From: Tubulanus polymorphus
Lineage: Eukaryota; Nemertea; Palaeonemertea; Tubulaniformes; Tubulanidae
Direction: 5' to 3'
Assembly: GCF_964204645.1 (NCBI RefSeq)
Contig: NC_134031.1
Coordinates: 19,899,307-19,963,306 of the forward strand
DNA: 64,000 bases
Below the pieces are notes generated by a model. The model had not been told where the DNA came from and made no database searches. It was given only the letters and a program-made list of their open reading frames with translations. Below, piece after piece: positions 56,719 to 64,000 of the stretch (position 1 is its first letter; each line of letters starts with the position of its first letter). Both the position numbers and the translations under genes were made by a program.

Positions 56719-58801
56719 GTAAGATTGTTTTAAGTCCGCTCGGGACGTTGGTCCGAGCGATAAGAATGTTTTTAGTCCAGTTGAGACATTGGTCCCAGTG
56801 TTCTATTGCGTTAACTTTACAATACCGATTGATGTATGGTTTTGATATTTAGTTTATGCATGTATCTCCCCGTCCCTAGATACACCTTAAATGCAATTTG
56901 TACCTCTGCATATTTAGTAATCACAATCATTAGCAAAGTTGTTCATCATGGCACTTTCTATGATTGTGGTGATTTACTAAGTCCTGGTTTGATGGCGTTG
57001 AACGCTTAAATTCATTCGTATTACGCATCTAAGCTCAGCCTTTTTCTGCATCGTCTTCAGAGGTGAAAACTCAGTATTCTTGAAGAAACATTGAATTAAC
57101 TTTTAGCTCAATTATAATTTTTCAGATCTATTTTTCCATTCTTAGTATAGGAGTTTATATACTATCATCACATCACTGATTCATCATTAGATACCTGAAG
57201 TTCATCATATTTAATGAATATATCTATTTAAGAGGCACTGCTCAGCTCATCTTCATCCTATATATTATTGTCCTGTTGATCATGTGGCGTATATATATCC
57301 TAGATGTATATATTTAGACCGATCTCGAAATAGATGGATGATAAGTAACCAGATCTCGGGGTGTGGTAGATAGGAATCACACTGTTTATAGAATATATAG
57401 AAACAAACATCGGTTTAAAACTTCCCCGGGTTAAACAAATCAAGCTTTGATTGTTGATCGGTGACGTCTTTCTCAGACTTGCCCTCAGATTTGCCGTCAG
57501 ACTTGCCGTAGAGTCATCGGTACCACATAAAACGAAGCTTGAGACTATAGCGATTATATTCTCAACCCCGTAAAGGGCACGAAGAGTTCGTTTCGTTAGC
57601 AAAAGCTTTAAGCTACATGTATTTTAAAATCTTTTTTATCTCATCGATTTTCATCCCCTGAAGACGATGAATAAATGAATATATCTACGATTTGGTCTAT
57701 ATCAATCATATTTCATGATACAAAACTGAATGAGTGAATAGGCAACTCGCAACACCAGTTATCCCACCAGATGGTGTAATGAGCAATCGGTCTTATGTTG
57801 TCAAAATTAGTTCATTTTCAATGACCTAACAAATATACAATAGAATTATAATTAGTTGATGATATTTTCATTGATAATTGATTCATTTAAAAGAAAAATT
57901 CACTCACTTTTAATTGAAATGTATAAGAAATCAAACACGATAGACTAACTATCTACTAGTGAACCTGGAGGAACCTCTGCCGTACGTGAGGTGCGGGTAC
58001 CCTATTCACTTATCTTCAATTGTATATTTATCCTATTGATCTTCAGTCTCTGTTAACCCTTTCAGTGCTGACTAATCAATACCCTATTAGTGCTGGAGAT
58101 AATTTGAAATTTTTAAAAATTCCACCCCATTGTGTTGAATAACAGGAATACCACTATAGTGCGTCTACACTGCTGCGCAGTCAGTTACTAGTATTTCACT
58201 ATGTTTGACATGTTCTACCATTTTTCAATAGAAATAAAAGCTAATTACATCAATACACCGCACTGCGGTAGCAAAATCCATCACCAATTCATAGACACAC
58301 TGAAAGGGTAAATGGAAATCTCTGGATATCCTCTATTTTACACTCACAATTTAGAGAAGGCTTGACATTAGAATATCCTGAAATCGGGACACACTTCAAA
58401 AGCATTAGACCAGTTTCAAGTCTTTGCATCAAACAATATTTTGACTGCGCGTTGTCTGCGTCAGTTCAGCAGTTTGAATTATCATCGAATCGATTTTAAA
58501 ACTGCGTTTGTTGAAAGAGTCGCTTATTTTATGTTTGGTTTTTGAACCAAAATCGATAAAACGTGTTGTTGTTCTGTATCGAAGTTTGATGTTACATTTG
58601 ATAGTTGAATAACAGATGGTTACTACATATATCACTGTATGAGTTAGATACAGATTGAAACTTCATTGAATTTTCTGTTGGATTCAGTTGTTTTTTTGCC
58701 CTGTTTTTATATTAGATTCAAAGCTGTTCCTGATTTTCAGTATTTGTTTCGGTTTTATAACGAGAAATATTGATTTAATTTGTTTGATTCTGTAGAAAAC
58801 T

Positions 58802-59200
58802 GAAAGATGTTACTGAGGGTCTTACTGTTGATTACTGATTAATTTGAACAGAAATATATTACTGAGGGTCTTACTGTTGATTACTGATTAATTGGAACAG
58901 AAATATGAAAGATGTTACTGAGGGTCTTACTGTTGATTACTGATTAATTGGAACAGAAATATGAAAGATATTACTGAGGGTCTTACTGTTGATTACTGAT
59001 TAATTTGAACAGAAATATGAAAGATGTTACTGAGGGTCTTACTGTTGATTACTGATTAATTGGAACAGAAATATGAAAGATGTTACTGAGGGTCTTACTG
59101 TTGATTACTGATTAATTTGAACAGAAATATAAAAGATGTTACTGAGGGTCTTACTGTTGATTACTGATTAATTGGAACAGAAATATGAAAGATGTTACTG
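58802..59200 (+). repeat. 56-bp tandem repeat, about seven copies
   Basis: Unit GAAAGATGTTACTGAGGGTC + TTACTGTTGATTACTGATTA + ATTGGAACAGAAATAT. Copy 2 lacks the first nine bases; ATTTG/ATTGG alternates between copies. The last copy breaks after GATGTTACTG. Confidence 0.95.
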
Positions 59201-59657
59201 TGATCTTGTAGTCGTCTCATGAAAACATTCTTACATCGATGAATTGTGTTTTGTTTTGCTCGTCATTGAAAACATTAAATAACATTAAATAACCAACGGC
59301 GATCAACGTAAAGTGTCAGTTAAAAATAGGCAATTCTTTCGTTGTCGTGACAACTTTTAAATGATTTCTCTGAAAGCGAGCGATGATGAGTTAATGATGA
59401 ATCATTAAGAAAAGAAATGAAAACTATAATTGTTGACGAGGAGTTGATAAAGATAAGACGACAGCGTTACTGATTACTGTTTATATTATATTTACTGTCG
59501 ACTGTCGTTCAGTTTATTATTCTATAAATTGATCGATGATTGCGAAATCGATGATTTACTGATCAATCATTTTACTGTCGCTTTTTCTACTACTTGCGCC
59601 ATCGTCAATAATCATCTCGTACATTTCTCTTCTCCTCCTCCGGAGACAATTGTCATC

Positions 59658-59687
59658 GCAGCAGCAGCAGCAACAGCAGCAGCAGCA
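59658..59687 (+). repeat. GCA/CAG trinucleotide run
   Basis: Ten GCA units with one interruption (CAACAG). No surrounding coding exon found. Confidence 0.9.
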
Positions 59688-60624
59688 TAGCGATGTATCA
59701 TTCGAAAATAGAGCGATTAACTTGAGTCGGGATTCAGTGATTTGATCGGTTTAATTATTTGTACAATCTGTGAGTCCAGTTCCATGGTTCAGGGATGTTC
59801 GCTCTATCACTGGTTGCGTTCTAAATTGGTTGTACCTGGAAGGTACCAATTGAGCGCGGACCAACGCGTGCTGACATTACTGACCATTTCATCCCAATAA
59901 ACTTTTGAAATAAAAGAAGTCTTTTCTAAGTTGGTCAATATTGCGCATCATATGACCTACGTGCTCTCGTTCGCTTAAAAAGTACACGTGAAATATTGAT
60001 GGTAACATTACCTTAGAGAATAGGACATTATTTCAGTATCAGTGACTATGATGCACCGATGAAGAGTGTCTAGGTGTGTTTGTAATTATTCTTATGAGAC
60101 ACCTGCGTATATTCAATGTCAGTAATTATCAGACAGACATTTGATGTAGGGGAACTGGTATGATTACCGAGAGGAAAAACAATCAAATTGTCGTTGCATT
60201 TTCTTCTTACTATTGTCTAAACGATGATTTCTATATATCCAGCAACGATAGAAATCAGGTTTGCACTCAGAACCTCGTGTTGGATGTCTTACGTAATACT
60301 GATTGAAGAAATTTGTCAAGTTTTTTTCTCGCAGAAAATTCAATTTCATTTGATCTGTTTCCTCATAATTTTCTAATCTTATAAGCCCAAATTTCAGAAA
60401 TGAATCAACCTTAGAGTTACAGTTTCATCTTCTATCCATCCACCCCTTAACTCTGGCGTCAGTTTTCAATTATACAAGTTTTAACTAAGAAATGATTTAA
60501 TTTCTTCATTAATTTCTTCATGCTTTGGGTGAGAATGATTTAGATTTTTGCTCGTAGCTAATCTGTTCTAGTTTGGCTCGTACATAGAATGGACCTGCTG
60601 TACATTCACATATATGTTCATAAA

Positions 60625-60682
60625 TCAGCTTATCCAGTTAGATGCAACAGTGATTGACAGGTTTCTATTCACATCAGGGCGG
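60625..60682 (+). repeat. Dispersed repeat fragment, TCCAGTTAGATGCAAC
   Basis: TCCAGTTAGATGCAACAGTG then ATTGACAGGTTTCTATTCAC; same order as at 44274-44320. Confidence 0.5.
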
Positions 60683-61598
60683 ATCCAGAACAAAGCAAAT
60701 TTTTTGCCATTTTTAACATTTTCACAACCTGGGTTAAAAAAAGTTACAGTGGAAAGTCATTGCCGGTCTTTTCGTTAAAGAATCACTCTAGATGTTCAGA
60801 AAATGATACATTTTTTTTCAAAATTTTCTTGGGCGCCCCAAACGACCTTAAGGACTTAGCATTTACAGTGCTTGCATTCATGCACCAATTACATGTACCG
60901 GGTAGGTCTCGGATTTTTGGACCCATTTACCAAAATTTCTGGACCCGTCCTGCACACGAGCACACAAATGATATGCACCTGGATCGGGCTTTTTGGTCGG
61001 CCTAAATTGGTCCTTGAATGGAACCGGCGCAGTTTTATTAACATAGTGTGATCGCTGCAGTAAAGTACTCTTTAAAGTCTTCGAGATGAATTCAGTGATG
61101 AATTGAAACATCAATATAATTACATAAGACTGTTTTGCATCTCATCAGTTGTTAATGTGTTCCGGTGAATTGTTTTATGATAAAAGACTTCTTAGAGATA
61201 TCCACTTTTTTAAAGTTCTATTTATAATAAGTCATTGAGTATAACTAATAGCTTTAGTTTAATAGAGCGATTCCTATCGACGTACATCGTGTCCCCGGTT
61301 TTATTTCTTACCGGCGTAAGATTTGCTCTTTGATCGGTCGCTGGTTAAGCTCAACCCTGGGCAAGAAAGTTTTGAACGTGGGGGAAAAATACAGGTTGTT
61401 TAGTTCACTGAATAATGCATACTGACTGTGTGTGTTATGTACCGGTGGGTATTATTACTCGTATAAAATACCGCTCTCAGTTAGATTTAGACATTAATCT
61501 TAGGTATTAAGATATAATCTCTGTGGTTTTATCCCATATGTCCTGTGTTTTAGAGTATAGTTCTCCTGAGGCCAATTTTCGCGCATTTGGGTTAATTC

Positions 61599-61672
61599 AA
61601 AATAGTGAATTAATTGCTGGAAGGCTAGACACAAAATAGTGAATTAATTGCTGGAAGGCTAGATATAAGAAG
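61599..61672 (+). repeat. Two-copy 36-base direct duplication
   Basis: AAAATAGTGAATTAATTGCT followed by GGAAGGCTAGA, twice in a row with one difference (ACA/ATA). Confidence 0.85.
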
Positions 61673-61751
61673 TGTCGATATTTATGTGCAGACATCAGTA
61701 CGAACAGGGCACGGCATTCGCGAAATAGTTGGGGAAAAATTAACTAAAAGT

Positions 61752-61834
61752 CCACTGGTCTCTCGGGGATTTGAACCTGGGATCTCTCGCTCCCTAGTCT
61801 AGCATGTTAACCGTTAGACCAACTTATCCCAGTG
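61752..61834 (-). repeat. tRNA-derived segment or SINE head (not a functional tRNA)
   Basis: Minus strand: A box TGGTCTAACGG (about 61811-61821), B box GGTTCAAATCC (61767-61777), then a TTTT terminator. CCACTGG and CCAGTGG at the two ends can pair. The T stem has two mismatches, and the acceptor stem is offset by about seven extra bases, so a normal cloverleaf does not form. Confidence 0.6.
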
Positions 61835-62795
61835 GCAGGTAATGTTTGGAAGTTTATGTTGTATCGGACAGCTGTGGTGGTGACCAGTGAGGTGTGGTGG
61901 TGACCAGTCAGGCCTGGTGGCTTGTTGTCAAATGCTCTATTCACTAAGTAGATTTTCAATAGTGTTTAGCTTGTTCTTCTTTATCAAAGTGTGTACTACA
62001 CTTGTATGACAGATAATCAAGAATATACATTTTATCAAAATCATTAACACAAAATTACATATTGAAAAAATAGAAATATAGTTGATGAGGTATAGCTTAT
62101 TGAATGAATAGCGGTAAAGAGTTAATTATCCTCAGATGAACTGTTTTCAATGTGATGAAGAATGGTTCTCGCTGTGGGACCTGCATGCACAACCTGCACC
62201 TAGAACCCTCCCTCACCATTCATTATATCAACCTCGTATGAAAATAAATATGATCGATTTATCGACTGAATTTATTGAACAGTTTCTGAAAGCGGTGTAC
62301 CGCCATAAGAAAAAAAATCTATTCTGCCCTCTCTATGCATTTGTATTTTCATCTTGATGGTCGTAGTTGATGGTTCATCATGGATCAATCCGATTCTCTA
62401 TTCAAAAAACCGAATCTGTAGATGTTGACTATTTTTCACTTACATTTGGGAGGGGTTCCTGTTAAGTATTTTACTATCCCCACTGGTCTTAAGCTGTTAG
62501 AAGGGTGACAGGATTATGAAGGGACATGATGATTACGAAGGCCTAAAACTGGTCTCTAAGCCTAGACTGCGCCATGCACAGGGTCCAGTGCCTTTATTTC
62601 AATATAAAGCCAGCTGCGCATAACCATAAATATTGACTTATTACTTTGTATGCATGGATTATGAAAATATAAGTATACTATATTATACTATAGTGGCCCT
62701 GGTGATCATTGAACAATATCTCGGCATGAAATCATTTTTCATGGGTACAAAGTGGAACAGTTTGAATATTTTTTTTATTTCGAGGGTATGTTTAG

Positions 62796-62988
62796 GTTTT
62801 GTAAAAGTCGGATTCAATTGACACGGATTGTTAACGAGATTGACTCTACTCCAGTGCCGTGTTGTATACCGTTGTCTATTGCATTACGACGACACGCGCT
62901 GAATTTTAAACTGATTAAAACAAGTTCTGTCAAAATGGGAGACTTTTCTGTGCACACGGTGAATTTCGATAGAGCTACGTGTATGTAG
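62796..62988 (+). other. Possible terminal coding exon (cysteine-containing)
   Basis: After a TTTAG acceptor the frame reads FCKSRIQLTRIVNEIDSTP, then VPCCIPLSIALRRH, then GDFSVHTVNFDRATCM and stop. Codon choice (CGA, ACG, CCG, GCG) looks like the real exons here. The VNxxxSxxPxPCCIP pattern weakly recalls the CCVP region of TGF-beta-family ligands, but the final CxC is missing and the spacing is longer. A GTATGT donor overlaps the last codons (phase 1), so it could also be another alternative first exon starting at MGDFSV. No upstream exon was found. Confidence 0.2.
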
Positions 62989-64000
62989 TTCCATTTATTG
63001 GTTTCCTGAAACGAGTAACTATCTATCGGAACATTTTCGATATATCATCGATAATTTGAGGGATGCGAGACGATCAATTTGATGTGAAAAAATTGTGAAC
63101 AATTGGAAATTTGTACAAAAAATCAAAGAAATGTCAACGTCAAAAATCTTTATCCCCTTTTTATGTCATATACCGTGGAGCTCAGAATCTATGCTGAAGC
63201 TGTGTTTAAGTTTGAGACATTTTATTTTAATCTGTCTAGATTGTGATCGGGATTTCATTGTACAGTGCCATGAAAAAATGTCATAAAGCTTGAAATTATT
63301 CCACAAAATGTGACAATCCTGGTATTTTGACAAAACCATACCTGACTATACGACTACTAATTACTTTCTTTTAAGAGCTTGATTACTACCAAAATTATCA
63401 AATACTCTCAAATTCAAGATGATTTCTAGTTCATTTTCAATAAAACTTGACTATTTTTGACATCAAATTGTGTTTAAAACTACATCAGATGGAGACACTG
63501 AGGAAGTCAGGTCTGCAGACTGTAGGATGTGTAAAGATGTGAGGAGGGTTGATGAGATCTCTGAACGAGGCATTGCGTTTAGAGGATCACCTGATCTAAA
63601 TAACAGGGTGATTGTGAAGTGATATTCAAACATGAATATTCCCTCATCTCTAGAGAATCATCAAACAATCAACACCTCACGCGATGACGACGCCGCGGTC
63701 GCTGATGATATTTTTAATATTAGCCCGCATATATCGAATTTCCGGGTTTACCCCATCTAATAATGAATGATGATATTATAGATATAACGATGAGGAAGTT
63801 TTTTGTTGAAGGATGTGTCATACGCAGTGGTAGAATTGAAATAACAGCTAGCATACGTGTGATGGTTCGGGCAGAATGAAACTTGTTGTCACGACGATAG
63901 GAAACCCCACGCTAAGAGAAAAACAATCTAGTTTGAAAAGGTTTTCTTTATTTCCAATGTTTTCACTATATATGACTTCATTAGGATATAGTTGAAATGC
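62989..64000. other. Right-edge sequence without supported features
   Basis: AT-rich; an AATAAA at about 63440 could serve the exon above. Nothing else recognised. Confidence 0.5.

Larger units (their letters stand above)
56719..62795 (+). other. Gene-poor right part of window
   Basis: No confident exon. Holds the 56-bp tandem (58802-59200), a CAG run (59658-59687), a GGTCCAGCTAAA-family fragment (about 60625-60682), repeat-like sequence at 60895-61060, a two-copy 36-base duplication (61599-61672) and a tRNA-like segment (61752-61834). If the alternative-first-exon model is right this is RhoGEF intron. Confidence 0.5.

Noticed and set aside
60164-60349. 61-codon minus-strand frame followed by a good donor (AATA|GTAAGA)
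   Set aside because: No partner exon, no acceptor of quality, no recognisable motif; donor match alone is weak evidence.
61752-61834. Functional tRNA gene
   Set aside because: T stem mismatched and acceptor stem offset; only the promoter boxes survive.
62136-62357. 73-codon plus-strand frame after a CCTCAG acceptor
   Set aside because: No family match, not PLEKHG5-like, no donor; lies next to repeat sequence.

Overview
The window is nuclear DNA from an animal. Genes are split by many GT-AG introns, the non-coding DNA is AT-rich, repeat-laden and full of short inverted repeats, and the proteins are metazoan-specific (dishevelled, laminin gamma, NELF-B, rhodopsin-type GPCRs, a PLEKHG5-type RhoGEF). 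Laminin gamma, dishevelled and NELF-B align closely with vertebrate proteins, yet introns are compact and two orphan-like GPCRs lack introns. This suits an invertebrate, probably a lophotrochozoan such as a mollusc or relative; the phylum is an inference. There are no bacterial features, CRISPR arrays, rRNAs or convincing intact tRNAs.

Layout. 169-4366 (-): 5' half of a dishevelled gene (DIX domain and linker; PDZ and DEP lie off the left edge). 7582-24651 (-): a complete laminin gamma gene, resolved here into 26 coding exons and 1,644 codons. 26989-27942 (+): intronless GPCR. 29236-32450 (+): complete six-exon NELF-B gene. 32795-33683 (-): four-exon unrecognised 187-aa protein, tail-to-tail with NELF-B. 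34796-35833 (-): second intronless GPCR. 44931-50184 (+): first eight coding exons of a PLEKHG5-like RhoGEF, with two further candidate first exons at 52891-53137 and 56649-56718 that share its phase-1 splice donor; the DH-PH catalytic part must lie beyond the right edge. The last 7 kb hold tandem repeats and one possible terminal exon.

The genes do not form one pathway. Laminin gamma is a secreted basement-membrane subunit, dishevelled a cytoplasmic Wnt transducer, NELF-B a nuclear pausing factor and PLEKHG5 a Rho activator. The neighbourhood is an ordinary gene-rich stretch.

I found no clearly new molecular system. The points most worth checking are: an LE repeat of laminin gamma that has lost exactly one disulfide pair; a Cys/His-rich module fused in front of the PLEKHG5 Ras-binding-like domain, with alternative first exons that would omit it; a GPCR lacking the TM3-ECL2 disulfide; several fold-back elements, including two inverted tRNA-like arms; a hammerhead-like fold; and a 27-copy 36-bp minisatellite that creates long false reading frames.
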